DNA of 64,000 nucleotides. It comes from Geothrix sp. 21YS21S-4. Lineage in GTDB: Bacteria; Acidobacteriota; Holophagae; Holophagales; Holophagaceae. Below the pieces are notes generated by a model. It was given only the letters and a program-made list of their open reading frames with translations, was not told the DNA's origin and made no database searches. The stretch covers positions 62,001-126,000 of the forward strand of contig NZ_CP132719.1 in the NCBI RefSeq assembly GCF_030845995.1, in the 5' to 3' direction. This document shows positions 26,379 through 34,610 of the stretch, one piece after another. Position 1 is the first letter of the stretch; each line of letters begins with the position of its first letter. The translations under genes were made by a program, and so were the position numbers.

Positions 26379-27793
26379 GCAGACAGGAACAGCAGCTTCA
26401 GCAGGAAGATTCCCGAGAGCGCGAGGATGATCGGGTTGATCTCCTTGAAGCGCCCCGTGGCGGCCTTCAGCACGGTGTAGGCGATCATTCCCAGGGCGAT
26501 CCCGTTGACGATGGAAAAGGTGAACGGCATCACCACCACCGCGAGGTAAGCCGGGATGGCTTCGGTGATGTCGTCGAACCGGACTTCCTTGATTTCCGAC
26601 AGCATGAAGAAGCCGATCATCATCAGCGCGGGCGCGGTGGCCTGGAGCGGCACCATCAGGAACAGGGGCGACAGGAACAGGGCCAGCGCCAGCCAGCCCG
26701 CCACGACCAGCGCCGTCAGGCCCGTGCGCCCGCCCTCGGCCACGCCCGAGGCGCTCTCGATGTAGGCGGTGACGGCCGTGGTGCCGAACATGGACGCGAA
26801 GGTGGTGCCCACGGCGTCGGCCATGAAGGCCTTCGACGCGCCGGGGAAGCGGCCCTCCTTGTCCAGCAGCTTGCCCTGGGCGCCGATGCCCATCAGGGTG
26901 CCGATGGTGTCGAACATGTCCACGAACAGCAGGGTGAACAGGATGATGAAGATGTTGATCATCCCGCCCAGGGACTTCGTCCAGCTCCAGTCGTACTGGA
27001 ACAGCTTCGGCCAGCTGGGGATCTGGAACAGCGCGCCCTTGGGCAGGTGCGTGAATCCGCCGCCCAGGGAGATGGGCAGCAGGCCCGCCAGGGTGATGGC
27101 CAGGATCCCGAGCAGGATGGCGCCCTTGACGCGGCGGGCGACGAGGACGGCGATGAGGAACAGGCCCACCACGGACCAGAAGGCGGGCGTGAGGTGGCCG
27201 TGGTCCCAGAACTTCGCGATGAACAGGTTGTTCACGTCATGCAGCCCGAAGAGTGCCGAGGGATCGTTCTTCAGGACCGGGAAGATCGCGTCCGCATCGA
27301 ACTTCAGGCCCACCTGGGTGACGCCGGAATCCACGAATCCGATGATGGCGATGAACAGCCCGATGCCCACGGAGATGCCCTTCTTCAGGGAGAAGGGGAT
27401 GGCGTCCATGAAGGCTTCGCGCACCTTCATGGCGCTGAGGGCGATGAACACGAGGCCTTCCAGCAGCAGCGCCGTGAGGGCCACCTGGATGGTGTAGCCC
27501 ATCCCGCCCTGGTTGGCCGGGGCGCAGACCGTGAACGCGAAGAAGGCCGACAGCCCGATGCCCGAGGCGAAGGCGATGGGCAGGTTGGCGTAGAGGGCGC
27601 CGATCAGGGTCGACAGGATGGCGCACACCACGAAGGCGGTGAACCCCACGTTCGGCGCGATGCCCGCCACTTTGAGGAAGGCGTTGGGGATCAGCGAGAT
27701 CACGTACGCCATCGAGATGAAGGTGGTGGTGCCCGCGAGCACCTCCGTGGCCACCGTCGTGCCCTTCGCCTTCAGGTTGAAGATCCGTTCCAT
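26375..27793 (-). CDS. NCS2-type purine (adenine/guanine/hypoxanthine) permease
   Basis: 472 residues with about 12-14 hydrophobic helices. The N-terminus (ATEVLAGTTTFISMAYVI) and the helix-10 region (DMFDTIGTLMGIGAQ, with GTTAVTAYIESASGVAEGGRTG) are diagnostic of the AzgA/PbuG/PurP branch, which carries adenine, guanine or hypoxanthine with protons. The stop codon TAG lies in the CTAG that ends the adjacent inverted-repeat element. It is 28 nt downstream of the uracil/xanthine permease gene and probably co-transcribed with it. Confidence 0.92.
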   Translation of the reverse strand: MERIFNLKAKGTTVATEVLAGTTTFISMAYVISLIPNAFLKVAGIAPNVGFTAFVVCAILSTLIGALYANLPIAFASGIGLSAFFAFTVCAPANQGGMGYTIQVALTALLLEGLVFIALSAMKVREAFMDAIPFSLKKGISVGIGLFIAIIGFVDSGVTQVGLKFDADAIFPVLKNDPSALFGLHDVNNLFIAKFWDHGHLTPAFWSVVGLFLIAVLVARRVKGAILLGILAITLAGLLPISLGGGFTHLPKGALFQIPSWPKLFQYDWSWTKSLGGMINIFIILFTLLFVDMFDTIGTLMGIGAQGKLLDKEGRFPGASKAFMADAVGTTFASMFGTTAVTAYIESASGVAEGGRTGLTALVVAGWLALALFLSPLFLMVPLQATAPALMMIGFFMLSEIKEVRFDDITEAIPAYLAVVVMPFTFSIVNGIALGMIAYTVLKAATGRFKEINPIILALSGIFLLKLLFLSA

Positions 27794-27821
27794 GCCGCCC
27801 CCTGGGAAAGAAAGTGGAAGT

Positions 27822-29150
27822 TCAGTGCTGGGAACCGCCGTCGTTGCTGAAGCCCAGGCGATCGAAGGCCCAGAAGAGGAGGCTCAGGACGATGGCCACC
27901 ACCGTGCCGAGCGCCATCCCCCGCAGTTCCACCGCGCCCAGCCGGATGGCCGCGCCGCTGATTCCGCTGATGAGCACCACGCTGGTGAGGACCAGGTTGC
28001 GCGGCCGCGCGTAGTCCACCCGCTTCTCCACCAGCATCCGGATGCCCGCGGCGGCAATCACGCCGAACAGCAGGAGGCAGACGCCGCCCATGACCGGCAC
28101 GGGGATGGCGCGGATGGCCGCCGCGGCCTTGCCCACGAAGCTCACGAGGATGGCGATGAGCGCCGCGCCGCCGATCACCTGCACGCTGTAGACCTTGGTG
28201 ATGGCCATCACGCCGATGTTCTCGCCGTAGGTGGTGTTGGGCGTGGCGCCGGCGAAGCCCGACAGGATGTTGGACAACCCGTCCCCCAGCAGCGAGCGGT
28301 GCAGCCCGGGATCCTTCACCAGGTCGCGGTCCATGATGTTGCCCGTCACCACCAGGTGGCCGATGTGCTCCGCCAGGACCACGAGGGCCGCGGGCAGGAT
28401 CATGAGGATGGCCTGCAGGTTGAAGGTGGGGCGGTAGAGCGCGGGCGTCTGGAACCAGGGCGCCGCTGCGATGGCGGCCAGATCCACCTTGCCGAGCAGG
28501 AGGGACAGCGCCGTTCCGCCCACCACGCCGAGCAGGATCGGAATCACGCCCCAGAAGCCGCGCAGGAGCACCGAGCAGAGGATGGTGAGTCCCAGGGTGA
28601 ACAGGGAGACCGCCATCGCCGAGCCCGCCGTGAAGGGCGCAGAGGCCTTGCCCGTGAGCCCGGCCATGTCCGCAGCGACGGGGGCCAGCTCCAATCCGAT
28701 GACCGCCACGATGGCGCCCATGGCCGCCGTGGGGAAGATGATGTCGATCCAGCGCGTGCCCGCCACCCGCACCACCTGGCTGATGAGCACGAAGAACAGG
28801 CCGAAGGCGATGAACCCGCCCTGGGCGGCGGCGTATCCACCCAGTTCCGGCCGGGCCAGCACCGCCAGGACCGGCGCGATGAAGGCGAAGCTCGATCCCA
28901 GGTAGGCGGGAATGCGCCCCTTGCAGATCCAGAGGTAGAGCAGGGTCCCCACGCCGTTCAGCAGCAGGCTGGTGGCCGGATTGACGTGGAGGAGAAAGGG
29001 CACCAGCACCGTCGCCCCGAACATGGCGAACAGGTGCTGGAGACTCAGGGGTGCGGCCTGCAGCAAGGGCAGGCGCTCGTCGACGTCGATGGGGCGGCGC
29101 AGCATGGGAGCCTCGGCGATGGACCCCGGCCGACGCTGCGAAAGCAGCAC
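27822..29150 (-). CDS. uraA: UraA-type uracil/xanthine:proton symporter
   Basis: 442 residues, about 14 membrane helices, nucleobase-ascorbate (NAT/UraA) branch. Signatures: LQHLFAMFGATVLVPFL, ISQVVRVAGTRWIDIIFP, ALVVLAEHIGHLVVTGN (acidic substrate residue in AEHIGH), and ATPNTTYGENIGVMAITKV. These match uracil permeases more than xanthine permeases. First gene of a minus-strand group uraA-like, azgA-like, Tsx-like. The upstream 130 nt were searched for a purine riboswitch and none was recognised. Confidence 0.9.
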   Translation of the reverse strand: MLLSQRRPGSIAEAPMLRRPIDVDERLPLLQAAPLSLQHLFAMFGATVLVPFLLHVNPATSLLLNGVGTLLYLWICKGRIPAYLGSSFAFIAPVLAVLARPELGGYAAAQGGFIAFGLFFVLISQVVRVAGTRWIDIIFPTAAMGAIVAVIGLELAPVAADMAGLTGKASAPFTAGSAMAVSLFTLGLTILCSVLLRGFWGVIPILLGVVGGTALSLLLGKVDLAAIAAAPWFQTPALYRPTFNLQAILMILPAALVVLAEHIGHLVVTGNIMDRDLVKDPGLHRSLLGDGLSNILSGFAGATPNTTYGENIGVMAITKVYSVQVIGGAALIAILVSFVGKAAAAIRAIPVPVMGGVCLLLFGVIAAAGIRMLVEKRVDYARPRNLVLTSVVLISGISGAAIRLGAVELRGMALGTVVAIVLSLLFWAFDRLGFSNDGGSQH

Positions 29151-29285
29151 CGTCCCCTAGGCCGGAGGCGGCCGCGGGAAGCGGTAAGGAACAGGGCGCA
29201 CCCCCATTCTTGCCGAAAACAAGCGATGCATGGGTCGTTTTATGCGTTGCCGGAAACGGCGGGGCCGGTTTTTGGGGTCATGCAA

Positions 29286-29310
29286 CCAGGGCCTCATTGA
29301 GGGGCCCTGG
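29286..29310. terminator. hairpin at left end of the tRNA-His element
   Basis: CCAGGGCC (29286-29293) pairs exactly with GGCCCTGG (29303-29310). It lies just past the 3' end of the truncated tRNA-His copy (read on the minus strand), so it was probably the tRNA's own terminator before integration displaced it. The rest of 29151-29461 holds the tRNA fragment at 29317-29359 and no gene. Confidence 0.5.
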
Positions 29311-29316
29311 CTTACT

Positions 29317-29359
29317 CTGGGGCGGCTGACCGGACTCGAACCGGCAACACCTGGAATCA
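29317..29359 (-). repeat. truncated tRNA-His 3' end (attachment-site copy)
   Basis: This 43-bp stretch repeats 31218-31260, the 3' part of the intact tRNA-His including T-arm and CCA, with one mismatch (29346). The anticodon stem and 5' half are absent. Same orientation as the intact gene and 1901 bp away, which is the classic footprint of site-specific integration at a tRNA 3' end. Confidence 0.85.
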
Positions 29360-29461
29360 TAAAGATGTGGCTTTGTCGGATAACGGGTCTTTTAGATCAG
29401 TAGTTGACTACCAACCAGACCACTGGAAACCACCGACAGCCATTCTCTGTAAAATGGCGAG

Positions 29462-30316
29462 ATGAAACAGATCCTCGTTACCGGGGCCACGGGTACCGTC
29501 GGAAGGGAAGTCGTCGCCCAACTCCTGCCCAAGGGCGCCAAGGTTAAAGCGCTTACGCGCAACCCGGAGTTGGCCGCCCTTCCCCCTGGGGTTGAAGTCG
29601 TGCGCGGTGACCTTACCGATGTCGCCTCGTTAGATGCCTGCCTGGAAGGCGTCGACACGGTGTTCCTGGTGTGGACGGCTTCGCCCGCCTCAGCGGCGGC
29701 AGCCGTCCAAAGGATCTCGCAGCAAGCCCGGCGGATCATCCTGCTGACCTCCCCCCACAAAACAGCCCACCCCTTCTTCCAGCAGCCCAACCCCATGAGG
29801 GGGGTGTTTGAGGGTATCGAGCGGTTGATCGAGGAATCGTCGGTTGAATGGACGTTCATTCGACCAGGGATGTTCGCGGCCAATGGCTTGTCTTGGTGGG
29901 GCCCGCAAGTCCGTGGTGGCGAGGTCGTGCGTTGGCCCTATGGTGCTGCTCCTACGGCGCCGATCCACGAGAAGGACATAGCGGCGGTGGCGGTCCACAC
30001 CCTGATAGAGGATGGCCACCATGGGGCCGAATATGTGCTGACCGGGCCTGCGTCACTGAGCCAGTTCCAGCAGGTGGAGATCATCGGCGAAGTGCTAGGC
30101 AGGCCGCTGTTTTACGACGAAATGACCCCTGAGGAAGTGCGGCGAGAGTGGGCTGCACCTGCCCAGGTGGTGAATATGTTGCTCGATGCCTGGGCCGCCG
30201 CCATGGGGCAGCCAGCCTATCTCACCTCCACGGTCGCCGACCTAACAGGTCGGCCTGCGCGAACGTATCGTGAGTGGGTGACCGACCACATCGAAGCTTT
30301 TCACTTACGAGGGTAG
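29462..30316 (+). CDS. NmrA/atypical SDR-family NAD(P)-binding protein
   Basis: 284 residues. The N-terminal Rossmann motif is VTGATGTVGREVV, followed by RGDLTD and the typical NmrA-like active region without the Tyr-x-x-x-Lys pair (the LLTSPH and FIRPGMFAANGLSWW segments are seen instead). Such proteins act as redox sensors or as quinone or flavonoid reductases; the substrate is unknown. It is the only intact gene in the tRNA-His element. Composition is somewhat lower in GC than the core genes. Confidence 0.85.
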   Translation: MKQILVTGATGTVGREVVAQLLPKGAKVKALTRNPELAALPPGVEVVRGDLTDVASLDACLEGVDTVFLVWTASPASAAAAVQRISQQARRIILLTSPHKTAHPFFQQPNPMRGVFEGIERLIEESSVEWTFIRPGMFAANGLSWWGPQVRGGEVVRWPYGAAPTAPIHEKDIAAVAVHTLIEDGHHGAEYVLTGPASLSQFQQVEIIGEVLGRPLFYDEMTPEEVRREWAAPAQVVNMLLDAWAAAMGQPAYLTSTVADLTGRPARTYREWVTDHIEAFHLRG

Positions 30317-30383
30317 TCAAGGCACAGGGCTCGATCGGAGTTAGGTGTGACGGAGGTGCCTCCACTCCACCCAACCGTGAGTT

Positions 30384-30545
30384 CTACCGCCTCGGGTCGA
30401 TGGAAAACTGTTGGGGTCCTCCTGCTGTTACTTCTAGCCACTCCGACGGGTAGAGCCTAAGTAGGGCCTGGAGATCCGCCACCGGTGTAGCCGGGTCCAG
30501 CCACGTGGTCCAATCCGACGGGGCCAAGATCGCAGGCCGGGGATG
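30384..30545 (-). pseudogene. C-terminal fragment of an SRAP (YedK/HMCES-like) peptidase gene
   Basis: About 53 codons on the minus strand ending at 30384 read RPAILAPSDWTTWLDP and LQALLRLYPSEWLEV, the usual C-terminal region of SOS-response-associated peptidases that crosslink to abasic DNA (RMPVIL, W..WL, LLRPYP.E). The catalytic N-terminal Cys half is missing: homology stops at about 30545, where sequence resembling DNA polymerase begins on the other strand. This is a truncated remnant. Confidence 0.55.
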
Positions 30546-31025
30546 GCGGGCTTCACCTACAAGCAGGCGGACAGGCTGCGGAAGGCCCTGGGGAAGAAAG
30601 ACCACGCCGCCCGCGTGCCGGGCTACAAGACCGCGTTCATGGACGGCTGCCGAACCAACGGGATTCCCGAGAAGGGGGCCGAGGAGGTCTGGTCGATGAT
30701 CGAGACCTTCATGGGCTACTCATTCTGCAAGCCGCACTCCGCCAGCTACGCCCGCGTGAGCTACGAGAGCGGTTGGACAAGGCCCATCACCCCGCGCCGT
30801 TCTACGCCTCGGTGATCAACAACCAAGGCGGGTTCTACCCGGCGATCGCCTACCGCGGGGACGCTCGACGCCACGGGGTGAAGGTCCTGGGCCCGGACGT
30901 GAATGAGAGCGACGCCGGGTATGCTCCGGACGGCGACCACGTCCTCCGCGTCGGCCTCAGCTTCATCAAGGGGCTCCCAAAGGCGGACCTGGAGAGGCTG
31001 CTGGCGCCCGAGTGGAGGGCGGCAC
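30540..31025 (+). pseudogene. fragment of DNA polymerase III alpha / DnaE2-type gene
   Basis: Residues AGFTYKQADRLRKALGKKD, ETFMGYSFCKPHSASYARVSY and, after a frame change at about 30770, HHPAPFYASVINNQGGFYP and LGPDVNESD are read in order. They match the helix-hairpin and C-terminal palm/fingers end of DnaE-type polymerases, especially the short error-prone DnaE2/ImuC-like form. Only about 160 of more than 1000 residues remain, and the frame is broken, so it is not functional. Together with the SRAP fragment it suggests the element once carried an SOS mutagenesis or repair cassette. Confidence 0.7.
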
Positions 31026-31180
31026 CTACCAGGACCCCCAGCACCACCAGGGGTGGTGGGCCCTTGGAAGCCGTCCACTTCTTGTTACCGTTTGACCCCT
31101 CCAGTAGCTACTTTCGATGCTCTTGATGGCCGTTTTTGCCCTCAGACCCCCACCTCCGGGCCTGCGTCATCAAACTAAAG

Positions 31181-31214
31181 GAAAGCCCCGGAGCTAGTGG
31201 CTATCGGGGCTTTC
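31181..31214. terminator. hairpin next to tRNA-His 3' end
   Basis: GAAAGCCCCG (31181-31190) pairs exactly with CGGGGCTTTC (31205-31214). On the minus strand it lies 4 nt past the tRNA-His CCA end and ends in CTTTC. It was probably brought by the element to terminate the tRNA transcript. Confidence 0.6.
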
Positions 31215-31218
31215 GATC

Positions 31219-31296
31219 TGGGGCGGCTGACCGGACTCGAACCGGCGACACCTGGAATCACAATCCAGTACTCTAACCAACTGAGCTACAGCCGCC
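31219..31296 (-). tRNA. tRNA-His (anticodon GTG)
   Basis: A 78-nt cloverleaf on the minus strand with the extra G at position -1 paired to C73, as all tRNA-His require, and encoded CCA. The anticodon stem CTGGA/TCCAG encloses TTGTGAT (anticodon GTG); the T-arm is GCCGG-TTCGAGT-CCGGT. Its 3' 43 bp are duplicated at 29317-29359. Confidence 0.95.
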
Positions 31297-31403
31297 GTTG
31301 GACCATCCAGGGTATCCGGGGCGGCGCGGGAAGGCCAGCGGGAACCTTCGGGGAGCTGCGGTCATCACAAAAACGGCCGGGGATCCGGCTCATGAGGAGT
31401 TCC

Positions 31404-32909
31404 ATGAATCGTCAGGTGAAGCAGGTTCTGGGGTTGTCGGTTTTCGCCGCCGGCTGCATGGCCCTGGGGATGGGGCTCAGCCACGGTTGGGTGGCCCGGG
31501 CTCAGGAAGAGCGGCCCGTGGTGGTGGATGCGAAGGGGCTGGACCGCCTCCCGCCCATCGCGGAGGTGGCGGAGAAGCTGAATCCCACCGTCGTCGCCAT
31601 CACCAACACCAGTTTCGTGAAGAATCGCCGGTTCGAGCATCCCCAGGTCGGGGGCCAGGACTTCTTCGACTTCTTCTTCGGCCCCGGCGGACCCCAGCAG
31701 CGGCGGACGCCCCGGAACGGCGGCGACGACGAGCAGCGGGCGGTCTCCGGCGGGTCCGGCGTGATCATCAGCCCCCAGGGCGAAATCCTCACCAACTACC
31801 ACGTCATCGCCAGCATGGGCGGCAGCGACAACTCCTTGGAGGTGAAGACCTCCGACAACAAGAGCTACAAGGCCACGGTCCTCGGGAAGGACAAGGAGCT
31901 GGACATCGCCCTCATCAAGATCGACGGCGCGCACCTGCCCTTCGCCAAGCTGGGCGATTCCGATTCCCTCAAGATCGGCGAGTGGGTGGTGGCCATCGGC
32001 AACCCCTTCGGGCTGGAGCACACCGTCACCCAGGGGATCATCAGCGCCAAGGGCCGCAAGCTCGACACGGGCGTCAGCTCCTTCCTCCAGACCGACGCCG
32101 CCATCAACCGCGGCAATTCCGGCGGGCCGCTGCTGAACCTCCGGGGCGAAGTGGTGGGCATCAACACCGCCATCAATCCCGCGGGCCAGAACATCGGCTT
32201 CGCCGTGCCCATCAGCCAGGTGAACCGCATCCTCAAGGACCTCCGCAGCGGCAAGCCCGTCAGCCGCGGCTACCTGGGCGTGACCCCCTTCGACCTCGAC
32301 CAGGCCTACCAGGACGCCCTGGGCGTGAAGGAGGGCGTGGTGGTCAACAGCGTGGAGAAGGGCCAGGCCGCCGACAAGGCCGGCGTCCAGCGCCTCGACG
32401 TGATCACCTCCGTGGACGGCCAGCCGGTGCGCGGGCAGGACGAGCTGGTGAGCGCCATCTCCAGCCGCCGCGCGGGCGAGAGCGTGAAGCTCACCATCTG
32501 GCGCGACGGGAAGACCCTCACCCTCACCGTGACCCTCGGCGACCGGAAGGCCATCGAGGACCAGCGGCGCCGCGATTCGGGCGAGGAGTCCGAGGACGAG
32601 GACGGCGCCAAGGCCCCCGGCGACGCCAAGGGCGTGAATCTGGAGAAGGCCTACGGATTCTCCGTGGAAGCCGCCGACCCCAAGAACCGGCTGAAGGGCG
32701 TGGTGGTGACCTCCGTGGATCCCCGCTCCCCCGCCGCCGAGCGCGGCATGGCGCCCGGGATGATCATCAGCGAAGTGGGCCGCCAGCCCGTGAACAACCT
32801 GGCCGAGTTCAACGCCCAGGTGAAGAAGGCGGGCGGACGCACCCTCCTGCTGTTCGTCCAGTTCCCCAACGGGCCGCAGAAGGTCACCCTGGCCATTCCG
32901 CCCCGCTGA
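31404..32909 (+). CDS. degP: HtrA/DegP-type periplasmic serine protease
   Basis: 501 residues from the ATG at 31404, chosen because GAGGAG lies 4-9 nt before it; an ATG at 31392 is also in frame. An N-terminal signal or anchor helix (about 8-25) is followed by a trypsin-like domain with triad His133 (TNYHV), Asp167 (ELDIALIKI) and Ser239 (NRGNSGGPL). Two PDZ domains follow (about 290-385 and 425-500), separated by an acidic linker rich in Asp and Glu. It degrades or refolds damaged envelope proteins. The gene stands alone and ends in a perfect 10-bp hairpin. Confidence 0.95.
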   Translation: MNRQVKQVLGLSVFAAGCMALGMGLSHGWVARAQEERPVVVDAKGLDRLPPIAEVAEKLNPTVVAITNTSFVKNRRFEHPQVGGQDFFDFFFGPGGPQQRRTPRNGGDDEQRAVSGGSGVIISPQGEILTNYHVIASMGGSDNSLEVKTSDNKSYKATVLGKDKELDIALIKIDGAHLPFAKLGDSDSLKIGEWVVAIGNPFGLEHTVTQGIISAKGRKLDTGVSSFLQTDAAINRGNSGGPLLNLRGEVVGINTAINPAGQNIGFAVPISQVNRILKDLRSGKPVSRGYLGVTPFDLDQAYQDALGVKEGVVVNSVEKGQAADKAGVQRLDVITSVDGQPVRGQDELVSAISSRRAGESVKLTIWRDGKTLTLTVTLGDRKAIEDQRRRDSGEESEDEDGAKAPGDAKGVNLEKAYGFSVEAADPKNRLKGVVVTSVDPRSPAAERGMAPGMIISEVGRQPVNNLAEFNAQVKKAGGRTLLLFVQFPNGPQKVTLAIPPR

Positions 32910-32927
32910 TCGCCCGGATCCTCCGCC

Positions 32928-32951
32928 GAAGCCCCGGTCCGCCGGGGCTTC
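32928..32951 (+). terminator. hairpin terminator of the htrA-type gene
   Basis: GAAGCCCCGG pairs exactly with CCGGGGCTTC around TCCG, starting 19 nt after the stop. The T-run is weak (GCGCGTTCG). Confidence 0.65.
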
Positions 32952-32999
32952 GCGCGTTCGGGTTAGACTGGAAGGCTCAACCCGGGCTAAGGATCGATC

Positions 33000-34577
33000 A
33001 TGGGCCAGCGCCTTCTCCTCGTGGATAGCGATCGCGGCTTCCTGAAGGAGCAGCAGGTCAGCCTGGAGGCGGCCTTCGACCTGGAAGTGGCGCCCTCACC
33101 GGACGGAGTGGTGGCGCGGCTGCAGCGCGGCGGCTTCGCGGCCGTGCTCATCTGCGTCGAGGTGGCTGACAACAAGGGCTACGCTCTCTGCTCCGCCATC
33201 CGCAAGGACCCGCTGCTGGAGGATCTCAAGATCGCGCTGATCAGCGCCAAGGCGACGGAGGAGGAATACCGCCGCCACCAGAGCCTGCGTGGCCGCGCCG
33301 ATTTGTACCTCCACAAGCCCATCACGCCCAGCACGCTGGTGGCCGCGCTGACGCCCCTGGTGCCCGGCCGAGTCCTCGATCCCGACAATCCGCTGGGCGA
33401 ACTGGTGGACACGGAACTGGGCGACGACTGGCTGGACGGCCTGCGCGGCGCCCTGGAAGCGCCGGCGTCCGCCGCGCCTCCCATCGCCGTTCCGCCTCCC
33501 GTGGAAGCCCCGCGGGTGGCCGAGCTGGAGGCGCAGGTGGCCGCCCTCCAGGAAGAGTTGCGCGGGCGCGATCGACGGCTTCGGGACCTGGAGACGGACT
33601 ACCAGCGCCACCTGGGCTCCGTGACCCTGAACCTCGACGAGGCGGGCCGGCGGGAGCAGGAGACGGGCATCCTCAAGACCCAGCTCAAGGAGGCCCTCGA
33701 AGAGCGGGCCGGGCTGATCGCCCAGGCCGAGAGCCTGCACCAGCAGGTGGGCGAGAAGGCCCAGCGCGTCATCGACCTCCTCAAGGAGCGGGATCGCCTT
33801 CTGCACGACACCCTGGACCTGGAGTCCTTCCGCACCAAGGTGCAGGGGTTGGAAGCGGCCCTGGTCGCCAAGGAGGAAGCCCTGGCTTCCATGGACGAGG
33901 CCCTGTGCGCCCGGGACGAGTCCATCGCCGAACTGGACGAGAGCCTGTTCGCCAAGCAGCAGGTGCTGGAATCCGCCTTGGAGGCCCAGGGACACTTGAA
34001 CACCACCCTCGAAGGATTGGTGGCCCAGCAGGCTGCCCTGGAGAACGTCCACCAGGGGGCCCTCCTGGAAGTGACCAGCTACAAGGAAAAGGTCCACCTC
34101 CTCCAGCTCGAGACGGTGGGACTGGAGGCCACCATGCGCGGCCAGGCCCGCGATCTGGCCGAGCTGGGCGCGCGCGTCCAGAAGGCGGACGAGGATCTGG
34201 AAGCGGGACGTGCCGACATGCAGGCCCTGGAGCGGCAGTTGGAGGAGCAGCAGAAGGAACTGGAGGCCGCGCGGGGCGAGGCGCTCGAAGCCGGCAGCCA
34301 GATCGCGGAGCTGCGCCAGTCCCTGGGAGACGCGGCGGCCCAGCACGACGCCGAGCGGCTGGAGCTGATGAACGGCCTGGACCGGAAGGAGGCCGAACTG
34401 GGCCGCCTGACGCAGGCTCTGGACGAGCAGGCGCGCGCCCAGGAAGCCGCGGAAGCGGAGCGGGAGGCCCTCCGTACCGAGTTGGCCGCCGCGCGGACCC
34501 GCTTCGGATCCCTGGCGGCCCTGGTGCAGGAAGCGCAGGACGCGCTGGGCCGCGGCGCCGATCTGGCGAGGGACTGA
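33000..34577 (+). CDS. FrzS-like pseudo-receiver with long coiled coil
   Basis: 525 residues. Residues 1-120 form a receiver fold: LLLVDSD (acidic pair), then AAVLICVEVADNKGYALCSAI, and a conserved Lys in YLHKPI. The phospho-acceptor position is Cys52 in place of Asp, so phosphorylation should not occur. This resembles FrzS of Myxococcus xanthus, whose receiver is also non-phosphorylatable and whose coiled coil directs pole-to-pole movement. From about residue 165 to the end there is an almost unbroken heptad-rich coiled coil with few Pro. A role in cell polarity or surface motility is inferred from architecture only. It precedes a CorC-type gene by 33 nt. Confidence 0.72.
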   Translation: MGQRLLLVDSDRGFLKEQQVSLEAAFDLEVAPSPDGVVARLQRGGFAAVLICVEVADNKGYALCSAIRKDPLLEDLKIALISAKATEEEYRRHQSLRGRADLYLHKPITPSTLVAALTPLVPGRVLDPDNPLGELVDTELGDDWLDGLRGALEAPASAAPPIAVPPPVEAPRVAELEAQVAALQEELRGRDRRLRDLETDYQRHLGSVTLNLDEAGRREQETGILKTQLKEALEERAGLIAQAESLHQQVGEKAQRVIDLLKERDRLLHDTLDLESFRTKVQGLEAALVAKEEALASMDEALCARDESIAELDESLFAKQQVLESALEAQGHLNTTLEGLVAQQAALENVHQGALLEVTSYKEKVHLLQLETVGLEATMRGQARDLAELGARVQKADEDLEAGRADMQALERQLEEQQKELEAARGEALEAGSQIAELRQSLGDAAAQHDAERLELMNGLDRKEAELGRLTQALDEQARAQEAAEAEREALRTELAAARTRFGSLAALVQEAQDALGRGADLARD

Positions 34578-34610
34578 GGTGTCTCTGATGCCCTCCGGAA
34601 GGCCCCGCCC

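Larger units (their letters stand above)
29317..31260. mobile_element. remnant of an element integrated at tRNA-His
   Basis: Bounded by the 43-bp direct repeat of the tRNA-His 3' end. Inside are one intact gene (an NmrA-like oxidoreductase) and two broken fragments, one of an SOS-associated SRAP peptidase and one of a DNA polymerase III alpha/DnaE2-type subunit. No integrase is left, so the element is decayed or is the residue of repeated insertions and deletions. Flanking genes are an uracil permease and HtrA, both of ordinary composition. Confidence 0.7.

Noticed and set aside
29151-29285. Purine riboswitch upstream of the nucleobase permeases
   Set aside because: No three-way-junction consensus or conserved loop-loop sequence could be found by eye; the stretch before the AzgA gene also lacks one.
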